From assembly GCA_030765065.1 (NCBI GenBank), contig CM060975.1, positions 107,838,094 to 107,902,093 of the forward strand: a stretch of 64,000 nt of DNA, written 5' to 3'. Below the pieces are notes generated by a model. The model was not told the origin of the DNA and searched no databases. It saw only the letters and a program-made list of their open reading frames with translations. The translations under genes and the position numbers were made by a program. Below are positions 46,138 to 57,333 of this stretch, one piece after another; position 1 is the stretch's first letter, and the number at the start of each line of letters is the position of its first letter. Origin of the DNA: Deroplatys truncata (Eukaryota; Arthropoda; Insecta; Mantodea; Mantidae).

Positions 46138-46720
46138 ATAGTGCAATCGCACTTTCCCGTTGAAGGAAGTGTTCAAAATGTCGTCCTTGAATCTGGATAC
46201 AATACTGCACTCGTCTCTGAGAGTGAGTTTCGAATTATTTCAAACATCCTCGGATCATCTCGGAATTCTGGACAAGCAGGTAGAAGTCTCTGCCCCAGTA
46301 CTTCAACGTATCAACGAGAGTGCTGTGCACTACACTTTGAGGTGACCCCATACAGAAAAATCGAAAGTATTGAGATCAGATGAATGTGGAGTCCAAGGTA
46401 CAGACCCTCCTCAACCTATCCATCTTGGACTACATCTTCACGTTAGATGTCTTACAGTAGCAGCAAAATGTGCCGGTACTCCATGCTGCATGTCCACATA
46501 CCCCGAAGTTGCTCAAGGGGAACATCCCCAAGCAATTCACGTCAGTGGTGACTCATAACCACACATTCGCAATAATAAATCTCGCACACGGTTTGTTTGC
46601 AGACCCATGTTTATCGGAACTTTTAGACTTCTATTATCGTATATTTTTAACCGATGATACACCCGTATATACACTGACACATTCTATGAATTAAACTTTC
46701 AGTAATAATTAATTGTTCCT
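46138..46720 (-). pseudogene. Mariner-like transposase C-terminal fragment
   Basis: On the minus strand, HGSANKPCARFIIANVWL (about 46610-46560) leads to the second catalytic area, recognisable as WSTGTFCCYC/ HFAATVRRHLNVKM in shifting frames (46480-46430). The third follows: STFI then DLNTFDFSVWGHLK (46390-46340), and a C-terminal YWGRDFYLLVQNSEMIRGCL (46305-46245). Stops and shifts are frequent. It differs in sequence from the other mariner families in the window. Confidence 0.55.
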
Positions 46721-46900
46721 TCACACAAGGCTGTGCGCAAAGGTAGAATCAGACTGAAAAATACTATACCATAGCCGGGATTTGAAGTATATATCTTTCG
46801 CTCTACGCGGGTTGCTCTCACCAACTGAGCTACAATGGCAGCATGCCGGATTGAAATTAAATTCTCCAACTGACTCGCAGTATTTTCAGGTTAATTCCAC
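46720..46900 (-). repeat. SINE S4 copy
   Basis: Minus strand: TGTAGCTCAGTTGGTGAGAG (46818-46837), the best-preserved A-box region of the family, then TTCAAATCCCGGCTATGG (46770-46787). The ATTTTTCAGTCTGATTCTAC body and CACAGCCTTGTGTG follow. Not a functional tRNA: arms do not pair properly by eye and a body follows. Confidence 0.65.
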
Positions 46901-47039
46901 ATTTCAACCATTGTTGTACACACCGCCTTGTGTAAAAGAGCAATTAATTACCATTACTGACCTAATAGAGGTTACCTATAAAGACCGGGATTTAAAGTAC
47001 TTACGACATTGTAAGTTGACCTCTCAAATATGATGAGGT

Positions 47040-47255
47040 GTCCTTGTGGTTTACCGGGAGAAAAATAAGAAAAGAAAAGTGCGAGTCAGATGGGGAATTT
47101 AATGTCGTATCCACATGTTGCCACAATTGCTTAGTTGGTTTGAGCCACCGCGCGCAGAGCGGAAGATCCATGGTTTAAATTTCGGGTATGGCACTGAATT
47201 TTTCAGTCTAATTCAACCTTTAAACTTCTTAACTTCAGCTTTAAAGGTAAATGTA
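47040..47255 (+). repeat. SINE S4 copy
   Basis: Leader TTGTGGTTTACCGGGAG (47044), GGGGAATTTAATGTCGTATC, A-box region TTAGTTGGTTTGAGCC (47130), B-box-like ATGGTTTAAATTTCGGG (47170) and body ATTTTTCAGTCTAATTC. It continues directly into an S1 copy. Confidence 0.65.
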
Positions 47256-47257
47256 AA

Positions 47258-47790
47258 GGTACACATCACGGAGGGGCCCCCGAAACCGAGGCAGAGCACC
47301 GCACGTAGGCTAATGTGGCCTTGTGCTTCTAACATGACTCCTTGGAGGGAAGGATGAGAGAGATTCGAAGCGCGACCAGATTCTGGAGACAAATTGCTCA
47401 AGCATGGGCGGGGTCTCTAACGTTTCCAGTTTGAATGCATCCGCCGCCGCTCAAGCCCCAAATCTCCAGGGGTCCCCTTAGGAGGAGCCTGCTACGTGAG
47501 CACTCGGAGGACAGGTCTTTGAACAGTCCGACCGGCTCCGGTGAGAAACCTCCATTACCGCCCAGCGGCAACACGCCGAACACCGTCGCTAGGTCCTTCA
47601 ACCCTGAAACAGGCGATGGTGATGGAAAAACTGGGCAGGAAAGTCGTAGTAGAAGAGTAACCACTTCAGCGTTCGCCTACCGATCCGGTAAAACCACAAA
47701 AATACATATTGTCAGAGTAGGCGGTTGCCTGGAATCGAACCCGTAACCTACAGAAAGCGAGCTTCACACGCTACCGCGGAGCCAAATTAC
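47258..47790 (-). repeat. SINE S1 copy
   Basis: Minus strand ends in the CTCTGCCTCGGTTTCGGGGG block (complement at 47274-47293), the same as at 53880-53900. Also GGGGTCTCTAACGTTTCCAG (47410), AGGTTTCTCACCGGAGCCGG complement (47533-47552) and tRNA-like GAATCGAACCC (47733). ORFs 47398-47664 and 47435-47746 are artefacts of it. Confidence 0.65.
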
Positions 47791-48351
47791 AGTCTTAAAT
47801 GTGTAAATGGCATGGAGGTCTTTGATTTAAAGTTCTAGCTGCTAGAATCAGCAATTTTAAGACCTTCAACTGGAACTGATATTACGTTTTCTAAACTATA
47901 AAAGGGAATAAACATTTTCTTTTAACTTAGCTTCTCAGTATCAGGCAGTTTTAACCTTATCAAAACCAGTGTTGAAAGACGTCCAAATTGATGCTTTAAA
48001 TAGCATCCCGTTCCGCGTTAACCAGCTAAACAAATCGAAAACTAGCAGCTGTAAGTACACCCTAGATTGGAAGGAAGGACAATACGACTCGAATGTTTCC
48101 TTTCTATTTCGCATCTGTTGCGATACTAACTTATACTTGAAATGACTTTTGCCATCTCTGTTTTGCGGTTTTCCTTTATAACAACTTCTCCAGCGACTAT
48201 CGGCAGACTTATACAAGTTCCACCACTTGAAACTATCGTAAACAACTTTAGTTTTTCACAATCATCACACTTCCTTCACTTATCTCACCCAATCTTTGTT
48301 ACCTTTTAGTAATGTCCTATATACGTTTTGGTAGGCGATTACTGCTGTTAC
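47791..48351. other. Unassigned sequence
   Basis: No supported feature. Confidence 0.4.
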
Positions 48352-48445
48352 AAAAATATGATGTGTAATAGTCACGCTACTATCTCTACCCTTAATCATT
48401 TAATTTATAGTTGTTCTACAAATTATACTTCCAGTTTAACGTCAT
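48352..48445 (-). mobile_element. HNL end fragment
   Basis: ATGATGTGTAATAGTCACGC and ACTATCTCTACCCTTAATC correspond to the hairpin end and inverted repeat of HNL. The rest is absent or replaced. Confidence 0.45.
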
Positions 48446-48688
48446 AAAATATGCTCACCAGACATGGAGTTATTGTATACCCTTTTGCATTGAACTTCTC
48501 ATTATTTAGCTTATCTAATATAAAAATCCATTGTATATGTATATGTACACCCGTGGACAAAAATGAGTCATGTCTTGGACGCCATCAGCATGGCGCCTTG
48601 CTTACATCATACGCAATACAGTTGTGTAGGCGCTGCAGCAATTACGGCAATATTAAAGATGCTACCTTCCATCTGTTCTCTGTAGCGC

Positions 48689-49647
48689 TGTGGCAAAGCG
48701 TATTTTTAACACTTAAACGATATCAGGCTAATTATATAAAATATAACAACAGCCTTAAAGCAATTAGTGTATAAATAATGTATAAAGTGTATGTAAGAGT
48801 CATTGTATTAATGTTTATATTATTCTGTATACGTATAATAATGTTATCTGAATGTATTATGTAATTTAACAACGTAGGAGCTGTGAGAATAGAAGCCGAA
48901 AGTTGCTAACAATGAGGTAATAATGAGGTAACCTTGAGACAACAATAAATTAGAAAGTTTAATAATGCTACTAGTAGTTCTTGGAACAATAATGTAATAC
49001 TTTAAACATTTTATAAATAGCCAATCAATAACTAGAAAAACTGAAAGTTAAATAAAAGACAAAAGTATTCTATTGGAGTAGGATTAGCCAATCAGAGACT
49101 CGAAATAGAGAAATTCACAAATTTAAGCGGTAAACGCCACACACTACTAGGCAGCGTTCCTAAGCACTTCGATACAGTACAGGTTAAGTGTGAGACATAA
49201 AACTTCATTACGGCGAGAATAAAAATAAAGTTTACGTTAAAAAAGTGAAATTAATAAATAATCCCACAGCTCTACAGTATAATATAATCAGTGAAGTATT
49301 ATTGAATCGTGTGAAGTATTAATAAAACGATTAATAATTGTGTAAGCCTTTATTCTTTAGCCACACCACCCCTGCTAAGAGATACGTGTTTCTGAAAATT
49401 ACTACTGACGCAGACGAGGCATACAAATATAATATTTAAATAAACATTCAAATTACAAAGTTGATTTTTAAACGTGCGGCGAAGGCCACCGGAAAGTGAA
49501 CGTGGGTCAAAGGGCAGCGGAAAGTTTGTATCGTACGTGAAGCTGCAACTACTTAAATTTTTGGCTCCCCAACAGTGGAACTACAATACACCTTCTTCAA
49601 ATTGGCTCCCATACGTGGTGCAACAACTATAATAATAAACTACTTCG
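48689..49647 (+). mobile_element. Solo LTR, gypsy-like family, copy 4
   Basis: Starts TGTGGCAAAGCGTATTTTTA and ends about TACTTCG. Shared blocks: AACGTAGGAGCTGTGAGAA (48870), ACTGACGCAGACGAGGC (49404), GGCTCCCCAACAGTGG (49563). The clear primer-site-like TTGGCTCCCATACGTGGTGC is at 49602-49621. No matching 4-bp flank is visible, so the ends may have drifted. Confidence 0.65.
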
Positions 49648-49683
49648 ATCTGTGATTAAGACCGCATGTAGCAAACAACTGTT

Positions 49684-50590
49684 TTACTTTCTCTACTACG
49701 TATAGTAGGTAGGGGAAGTATTGTATTCCATCTAAAAATTCGATATCGAGATTACACCGGAAATATATGTTTTGAGGCCCCCTGAATCCAAAAAAAGCAT
49801 ATTTGGAAACATGTCCATGTGTGTGTGTCTGTGTGTCTGTGAACAACATAACTCAGAAACGAACAATCGGATAAACACCAAACTTGATATTTAGATTCAG
49901 TATCTTCCAGAGATGCGACACGAAGGTTTTCAAGAAAATCCCCACCCCAGATTACCCTTTACATGACATGGAACATTTTTCGAAAATTTTAATTTTCTCA
50001 AAAATGGCTCTAACGATTTTGATTAAAATATCATATGTTTAAGATATTTTCATGACAAATAAAATGTATATCTTGAATTTTCTAGGAATGTCTCCAAAAG
50101 TATTCTTCATTGTGAACTACTTTTGCATAACTGGTAAACCATAAGAGACAGACAAACGCTTACTACACAAAAAATGTAGATCGCGTTAAAATACACAATT
50201 TATGTCATATACATTTTTTTTGTTGAGTGAACCATTTTCGAGATATTGCTTGTTATTCCCTTAAATTTTTCAATGCTTATTTTCTCAAATGGGAATTCGT
50301 TATTCATTTTTTGTCTTTGATATGCAAAGAGAATTAATCTGTGGCAAAGGGAATGGTGCTGCACCTAGCAACCAGCTATTAAGAGATATGTATGTGCTTA
50401 AAGGCTACTGTATTTCTATATTGCCCTTGTAAATATATATTCCCCTACATCTACAAGAAAATTAGCAATAAGATAGAGTCTGCAAATGTTTATCTCGATT
50501 AACATGAAGTAGATGGAGAGTAAGCGTTTGTAAAAATAGTTTGTACAAGAGTAGAGAAAGTCATATGAGTGTAACACATCAGATTTTTTA
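49684..50590 (+). mobile_element. HNL element copy A6, full length
   Basis: The cleanest full copy: TTACTTTCTCTACTACGTAT at the start, with hairpin TACTA-CGTA-TAGTA. Then CACCGGAAATATATG, a TGTGTGTGTCTGTGTG tract (49817-49832) and CCAAACTTGATATTTAG. It ends GTAGAGAAAGTC (50550-50561), hairpin region, ACATCAGATTTTTT. No target duplication. Confidence 0.82.
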
Positions 50591-50614
50591 TATACATCAT
50601 TTCATACACGGTTT

Positions 50615-51010
50615 TTGGTAAAGGTCATAATAAAACAGTTATTGCGATGCAAAATACGTGGCTTCACAATTTCATCATGGTCGCACATCCTATCTTGTTG
50701 GCTTTCAAGGGACGAACTAGGTGTGTTGTGGCAGCTTGACGATATACTGAACAGTGCGCAATACACGGTAATACTTGAGAATATTTTGATTCCTTCTGTG
50801 AGGATAAGATATCCTCATGGAATTGTTGAATTCTTACAGGATTCTGGGCACAAATTAAAGAAGCCTGGATGTTGTAGCTTCTCGTCCATGTTACTACAGG
50901 GATTTAATTTCATCTATAACCCGAAAATGAGCACAGTTATACGTGCTCAGAGTTCATACACCCGATATAAATTTTGTTTATTTTTTATGAGTTTTAGTTT
51001 TAGAAGATAA
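50615..51010 (+). pseudogene. Tc1-like transposase catalytic-core fragment
   Basis: The open frame holds GVLWQLDDILNSAQYTVILE (about 50719-50778), then NILIPSVRIRYPHG and IVEFLQDSGHK (to about 50850). This matches the Tc1-type core where the second catalytic Asp sits in F-x-Q-D-N/S; that Asp is present. The usual continuation (HTSRxVQxWF...SPDLNPIEN) is absent, and the rest of the ORF is unrelated sequence. Truncated on both sides. Confidence 0.6.
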
Positions 51011-51469
51011 TAGTTTATTTGTACTTATTTTTTTTTAGTTATTTAAAACGAATATTTTAGTGGAATTGTGTTTTTGTGTGCATAGATATGCCTAAAACTT
51101 AAAATGCTAAAGTTACATTAATGCAATACTATGTTGTACATATCCAGTCATAAAATTAACATAAAAGTAACAACGAATGCGAGATTTATACCGAGGAGCT
51201 TATGAGTGCAAGCGATACCTTCTTAACCTCTCGGACAACGAAACTTTTTCCGTGCTCTGTTTTCAATAGCTTATAAGCGTCACCACCGAGAAACACCGTT
51301 ATAAGGTGACCATTGCGTTCACAGGACAGACCATTCTACGGTTCCTACATGTGCGTTGTACACAGCTGTTACGAAGGTACACGAAGCCCTCCGATCGTCA
51401 CATAGAATCTGAGGATGACTCTTTTTTCTTTGTCCACAGGTGTATGTAATATATTATGATGCAGCAGCT
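51011..51469. other. Unassigned sequence
   Basis: No supported feature. Confidence 0.4.
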
Positions 51470-51900
51470 ATTATCGGAAGGTCGGCGCCAGGTAGTCGGA
51501 GATAAACAAAATTAAGTCGCGCTCTCGCCCGGGAAAGCACCAGAAGCGCTATCCGCACCAGAAGCGCTTCTTCTGGACGTTTCTTTCCTTCCGTCTCTAG
51601 AACATGTGTCCAGATAGTTCTAGAATGTTTACAGAAGATTCCATTTGCTATGTAAGCGAGCGTTTTCAAGAAAGGAGACAGTTGAGTTGGTCAGTAGTAA
51701 GCGTGTTGGTGAGGGCGTTTCTGCTGGCACTTCAAGTGCGGTTCTCCGAGCGAGTTAATGACGACTGCTGCAGTGAGTGTTACCGTGAGGCGAGAGATTA
51801 CGGAAGTCTTGTGTTCGACTCCGTCCGGAAGAAGAGTCACTATATCACGAGGAAAGTGAAGCGACGGGAAAATTGAACTAGCTCATTTTAGTGAAGTGAC
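51470..51900 (+). promoter_or_regulatory. Candidate heat-shock-element cluster in a GC-rich segment
   Basis: Contains TTCTAGAA (51618-51625) and GAAGATTC (51634-51641), both fitting paired nGAAn units, with further GAA/TTC units in AGAAGCGCTTCTTCTGG (51559). The segment after it is GC-richer than its surroundings. From 51880 it has several AGTGAAGTGA-like repeats, as in some insect heat-shock 5' leaders. I see no TATA box at a convincing distance and no downstream heat-shock coding sequence. It may be a detached promoter, part of an unrecognised LTR, or chance. Confidence 0.25.
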
Positions 51901-53394
51901 AGTATGAAAACTAAGTGAAGTGATATTGAGAAGTTAGAGAGGAGACAGTTGAAAAATTGGACAAAATCACAATATACACCTATGTTTCACATCTCCTTCC
52001 AAACTACAGGATTGGTTTAAGACAAACTTGGCACACTTATAATTTGCTACTTGAACAATATTACTGTGGCTGGTAGGCATTCATGGTGATGTACCTGCTG
52101 CGGGAGAGGTGAGGGGTGAAGAAGAAGCAACATTGGTTCCACTTATCTCCTCAACTACTGAATGAATTTCAGCAAAACGTGGTTCACTTTCTACTTAACA
52201 GCAAAGCAAAAACGCTGTGGGGTTACGTACCCCTATCTCATTTCCTATGGGGTAATGTATGAGAACCTTAAACGTGAAGAAGTAGTAAAGTTGGTGCCTA
52301 CCATTTCTTTCTTAAACTACCGACTCTCGTTTGACAAAACTTGACTCACGTATTAGTTTATATCCACGTAAGAATACTGCTCTAGAGGAGGAATTGAGAC
52401 TCTTTAAAGTCATAAAGGAAGCAACAATGGTTAGGGACATCGATTACAATCGTTAGGGCTCGGATTAAGGTTAAGGGGTACAAGAAAGTGAATATTATCC
52501 TAGAAGATTCTAATGATAAAAGCTATGTAATTTACACAGATATTTTTGTATACCAAAGTTATGAATAACACTTATTGTATTGGAAAAAGTATTTAATAAT
52601 TTGATAAATAATGACATTTCTTTAATAAACTTACTATATTAGCAATTAAATCATAAAGTAGTTAAGTTTCTTTCTTCATAAACGTTGTAACTATAGGAGT
52701 TTAGTAATGTTAACTCTATTCTTTATTTTCAACATACATTTTAATTTTGTGTGCATACACCATAATGAATGACGTCTTTTACACATCATATTAAAACAAA
52801 TTTAATGTAGTTATATTTAAATAAGTAACGTTAAGTTATCGCTGTATAAAGGAAGAGTTAGTAAACCTGTTCGGAAATATAAGTCAACACTATTGTTTCC
52901 GAAATATCCATAATATGTTTACTTTCCATCCAATTAATAAATCGATGTATTATTTCTTATAACTAGCTTAATAATTTTCTTGTAATAAGTGTAATTCTGC
53001 TTTTTCAGATGCTTCTTAAATCTCATAAGGCAAATTCATTTCTACTTCTAATGCCAACAAAACATTTAACTAAAATAAGTTCCATAGATACAATGACATA
53101 AAAACAAAACGCTACACTTCGCTGTGCAGTAATTCCTTAGGCATAAGTTTTATTTTCGCATTTGTTTAATAATTTTCTTTTGTAGAACACTGGTATATAA
53201 AATTCATTAAAAATGATATACACTTATTTCATGATCTATTTCATAACAGACTATTAGAGCACTCAGGAATATTTTAGAACAATCTGGAACACTACAAAGT
53301 ATTGTTTCTAGGTAAGGAATGAGTTAGCTTTAGACGTTGCGCTCTTAGATCTACAGTGTTGTTGAAGGTGGAAAATTGTGCTCATTTGAATGAA
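51901..53394. other. Unassigned AT-rich sequence
   Basis: ORF 52162-52344 lacks motifs. The stretch 52480-53300 is uniformly AT-rich with nothing recognisable. Confidence 0.4.
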
Positions 53395-53925
53395 TGTTCA
53401 AGACCCGGCAATCGCCTACTCTGGCCCATGGGTTTTTCATGTTTATCCGTCAGGCGAATGCTGGGATGGTTCATCTTCTACCATGACTCTCCTCCCTCTC
53501 ATTTGCTTACTCATCATCTTTCATGTCATCCCTTTCAGGGTTGTAAGACCAAGCGACCAGGTGTTCGGTAGGTTGCGGCTGGACGGTGGCTTGCGCGCTA
53601 TAAAGGTTTCTTCTCTGGCATCACTGCGGGGTCTTCTGCTCAGTTAAGTCTCTCCTCCGAGTGGACTCCACCCCGGGGGCCCCGCAGCAAGTGGTGGCTT
53701 GTTGGCGGGCCTGGGTGTAGGCGGCGGATGCGTTACATCTGTAAACGTTAGGGAACCCGTCTCTTTTTGAGCCTGCTGTCATCTGCATCTAGTCGCCCTT
53801 CGGGTTTCTTCCCTCATCTCTCACTCCTGCGGATCACTGGTAGAAGCACAAGGGGCCGACTGGCTTGCGTGCGGTGCTCTGCCTCGGTTTCGGGGGCCCC
53901 ATCCGTTGATTCGTACTTTAGCTTT
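53395..53925 (+). repeat. SINE S1 copy
   Basis: GACCCGGCAATCGCC (53402), CGTCAGGCGAATGCTGGGAT (53448), GGCGGATGCGTTACATC (53721), GTAAACGTTAGGGAACCC (53742) and CGGTGCTCTGCCTCGG (53872) match S1 copies at 14265 and 47258 in order. ORFs 53356-53571, 53390-53647 and 53767-53964 are frames of it. Confidence 0.65.
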
Positions 53926-54299
53926 ACCTGTTACTACTTAGTTACTAATACATGTTTATTTTAAAGTTTCTCTCGTGTATATTTAAACCCAATATTTTAT
54001 AAATAATAAGCATGTTTTGAAAGGTTTAAAGCCAACAAATTAGTCTGCGAAGGAGGTTTATATTTGCACTGAAAAGTTAGTCATAATGTTAATAAAAAGG
54101 CACCTATGAAATAGTAATTGCTTCTTCGATGTAGGCTTAGTGCGCGCTTGAGCAAATAGGATTTCTTTGATATGCTTTAATCAAGTTTTAGACAAAATTA
54201 AATTTTAAGTGATTTTGAGATTAAATCCCAGAAACTGATTTATACAGTTTTTTGGGGATTGGCAAATTGATTTTTTTAATAGTGTTTAATACCCGCCTT
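53926..54299. other. Unassigned AT-rich sequence
   Basis: No supported feature. Confidence 0.45.
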
Positions 54300-54535
54300 T
54301 ACTTAATACGGCACCACAGGCAGGGAAACTAGCTATACCTGAAATAATAATTGGGAAAGGAAAGTTGGGAAGGCAACGTCTACGGCATTTTCCAATTATG
54401 AAGACCGAGGAAAAACTGGGGTAAAAAAACCTCGGTCAAGGCGGACGGTCCTGTCGGGATTTGAACCGAAGACTTCCGATCAGGAGTCCGTGCCTTCACC
54501 ACTTGGCTACCTCTGTCAGTAGGATGATGACGAAG
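54300..54535 (-). repeat. SINE S6 with tRNA-Ser/Leu-like head
   Basis: Minus strand: CAGAGGTAGCCAAGTGGTGA (A-box type), an extended variable region and TTCGGTTCAAATCCCGACAG (B-box). The body has GACCGAGG(T)7 and a CCTCGGTC self-complementary stretch. The head is the most tRNA-like in the window, but the downstream body shows it is a retroposon. Confidence 0.6.
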
Positions 54536-55239
54536 ATGATAATAATTTTCATTTAATACATACCTAAAAGCGCTTAAACATTGTACTCCTTATTTTGAAA
54601 CGTCTTCTTAAAGCGTCTTAGCTCACTGTGCCTGTAAAAATTACAATCTGATAAAGAAAATGAAGATATCGCCTGCATCTGTCTGGTGCACACTGCGAAG
54701 CAAACATCCTGTAACGTTCCTCTATCTTAACTGAGGGTTGCTGGCTTTTCATTCCATCATCTACTCCCCACATCCGTAGATTACCTCACTCGGTAAATTT
54801 CCAGTTGAAAATTAATTTGCGCAATTAAACCGCTCTCACAGCAATAGCAAAATAAACATATAAACCCTTTGGAGCGCGTTAACGAACAGCTCAAAGGAGT
54901 GAAAGAGAGAGAAGAGAAACCTCTCCTCTTCTTCCCTCCACTTCCTAACTTCTATATTTTATCTTTTATTTTCTCCATCTCTTTACGTATTCATTCTCCG
55001 AAACTAGCATCAGGTTTGATAAAAAAGTAACAAACCTAAACATGTCAAATGAGTGTGTATCGTAACAAACATAATTATTACAGTAACCCATATTATGCTT
55101 GAATTTTTTATAATTATGCCTTATCTCTTAGATGATTATGCTTTATTCTTATAATGTATTTCTTTCATACACATAAACTCTAGTATCTTAAATAAATTAT
55201 TGTTTGTGACAGTAAAGTAAATTATCTTACAAAAATCTA
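54536..55239. other. Unassigned sequence
   Basis: A GA/TC-biased inverted stretch (about 54893-54950, AGAGAGAAGAGAAACC then CTCCTCTTCTTCCC) is the only notable part. Confidence 0.4.
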
Positions 55240-56995
55240 ATCATCTATATCACTCTGAGCCACTGTAACACACTTTTGAGTTTGATTAATTGCACGTTTT
55301 AGGTGAGATTCAAGATTTTCTTCTGTCGGACACGACCGTTTAGAATTTAAAATTCAATTGAGCTTATAAAATCTTCTCTCAACTGAAGCAGATGATGCAG
55401 GAACCATTATTTCCTTCATTTCTAGCTTACTTAGTGTAGGCATCTCAGAGGAATGTTTCTGCCAGTAGGATAAAGCAGGAATAGAAGACAGATTTTCTTC
55501 CTGTACCATTTCTGCATATGTTTATATTTCTTCCACTGGAACATCAGTGTTAGAGAAGCTTTTCGGTTCACCTGAAGTGAAGATGGAATAAACCTGCTCA
55601 GGAATGGCTAATGTTGGATCTAATTTCTGAACTACTTCCAGGAGCTTTTTGCAGGATGGCGTTAGTTCATGTGTGTCTCGAATTTTTACGTGCTGCAGCA
55701 GAACTTTAAAGCATATGAATAATTGATGATTAAATAAGCCAGGTCTGTGTTTCATCAGTATTATCTGATTCCAAAACCCGTATTTGTTTACGAATATCAT
55801 CAGAGGTTTCAGATATAGTTCTGAGTTGAAGCTGAAGGGTTTCATTTTCAACCAGTCGTTTTTAATTTCTTACAGCAGCGCTACCTTTTCCCTCTTCCAG
55901 ATGGATCCAACGTTTAACTGCATTGAAATTCATGCTGTGATATTTTCCTGCCTTCAGCCATGTGCCCCAATGAGTAATTACTAGAACTGAAGGCATATCA
56001 AATGCTTCTAATTCCTTTAAGCAATCCAGTAATCTCTCCCTTCTGGCTGCAGTTTTCACTAAAGCAGTCTTAACAGTTACAATGACTTCATCAGCAATTT
56101 TGAGTGAAAATTCAACCTCTTCGGCACAAAGATGCAACACTTGAGCCCAATGGTAGAATGTAAAAGTTAAGGTGCAACTCTAGCCAATCGCCTGCTAGCA
56201 GAAAGCATATATGTATGGTGCATTGCCCGATATTAAAAATTAAGTTAGACCTGTGAACACCAATAATATCTAGTGTGTCAAGTATTAAATATACTATAAC
56301 ATTAGCATCGCAATGTTGTACAATTTTGGTTTCCACAAGGCGGAGTTTCTTGCCCAAAACGCCCAATGGTGCAACAAGACTATCCACCGCCTACGATTCT
56401 TTATATCCGTCGTTTTATCAACCACTAGATATACAGATTTTCTCTTACATTTTTACTTGGTTTTCTGGAGGTCTTCTTCAGCACATTTGACAAGGTAACT
56501 TCTCAGAGTCGTTTCATTGGGAGCCGGTTTCATACTTGCGGCTATTACTATCCACTAACGAAATTGTTTATTGCGGAAAACAAGGCATGCAATACCGGCA
56601 GAAGCAATGCTTTGATCATTTCTTTCATATTATCCTTTGAACTTTCCATACGCTGACATACTTGAGGTATAGTACCGTACGTATGCTGCTAGGACCACCT
56701 GAAGTTCAACATGTCCATCACTGTCCATCTAGGTGTAAAACTTTCTACATACTTTTGCACAACGGACATCTTTTCAGAGTTAATGCACTCTGAACATAAG
56801 GTACACAAAAGTTTACCCTTTTCAGCCACAAAATAATTTGTGGGAAACCCAGAGCCTTTTGAATTACATTTTCATGATTTTTTGCATGCTGATGTTCAAT
56901 ATATGTGAACTGCTTTGATTCAGATTGTATGTTGACCATAAAACCGTTAACCTTCAGGCACAAGATCATTGTTAAAATTTCTAGCTTTTCATTGT
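55240..56995 (-). pseudogene. hAT-family transposase pseudogene
   Basis: Read on the minus strand. A degenerate zinc-finger-like N terminus: NYFVAEKGKLLCTLCSECIN (about 56835-56775). A catalytic-start motif: YLVVDKTTDIKNRR (about 56435-56390). A central part: VAPLGVLGKKLRLVETKIVQ (56380-56320) and FNIGQCTIHICFLL-like sequence where the family has a D-AAPYM/H-x-LAH region. The insertion-domain side has PSVLVITHWGTWLKAGKYHS (55995-55935). The C-terminal dimerisation region is MPTLSKLEM ... PASSASVERRFYKLN and EENLESHLKRAIN (55440-55285). At least three stops or frameshifts. Length is near complete for this family, but no inverted ends or 8-bp duplication were located. Confidence 0.72.
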
Positions 56996-57145
56996 TGCTG
57001 GGAATATTGTTAATTTGTTGTGCTTTCTATGCTTATTATGCTTTTGAGTTGCTTTGCTAATTATACTCACGTTACCGAAAAAAGTATTCGTTTTAATAGC
57101 AATGCAATCAAAGAAATAATACGTACACAGGAGGTCTTTTAAGTT

Positions 57146-57170
57146 CCTAACTAGGTACCTAACTAGGTAC
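57146..57170. repeat. Short direct/palindromic repeat
   Basis: CTAACTAGGTAC occurs twice in succession (about 57148-57159 and 57159-57170), with an internal GGTACC palindrome. Confidence 0.6.
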
Positions 57171-57333
57171 GGCGATTAGCTGTACTTAGTGTCGCGATAA
57201 TACGAAATAATTGATAAAGACTGTATTGAAAATCACTACTTCCGGAGAAGAACTTGTGGACAAGCCGAGATTTAGCGGTTCAGAGTCATAGTAACGCTTG
57301 TGCTTACATAGAGCACATATTTATTAATATTAA

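Noticed and set aside
46812-46840. Possible tRNA gene (minus strand, A-box TAGCTCAGTTGGTGAGAG)
   Set aside because: The arms do not fold into a full cloverleaf by eye, and the same sequence with a body recurs at three other loci, so it is a SINE.
54460-54525. Possible tRNA-Ser/Leu gene (minus strand)
   Set aside because: A- and B-boxes are good but acceptor pairing is poor, and it is followed by a SINE-type body.
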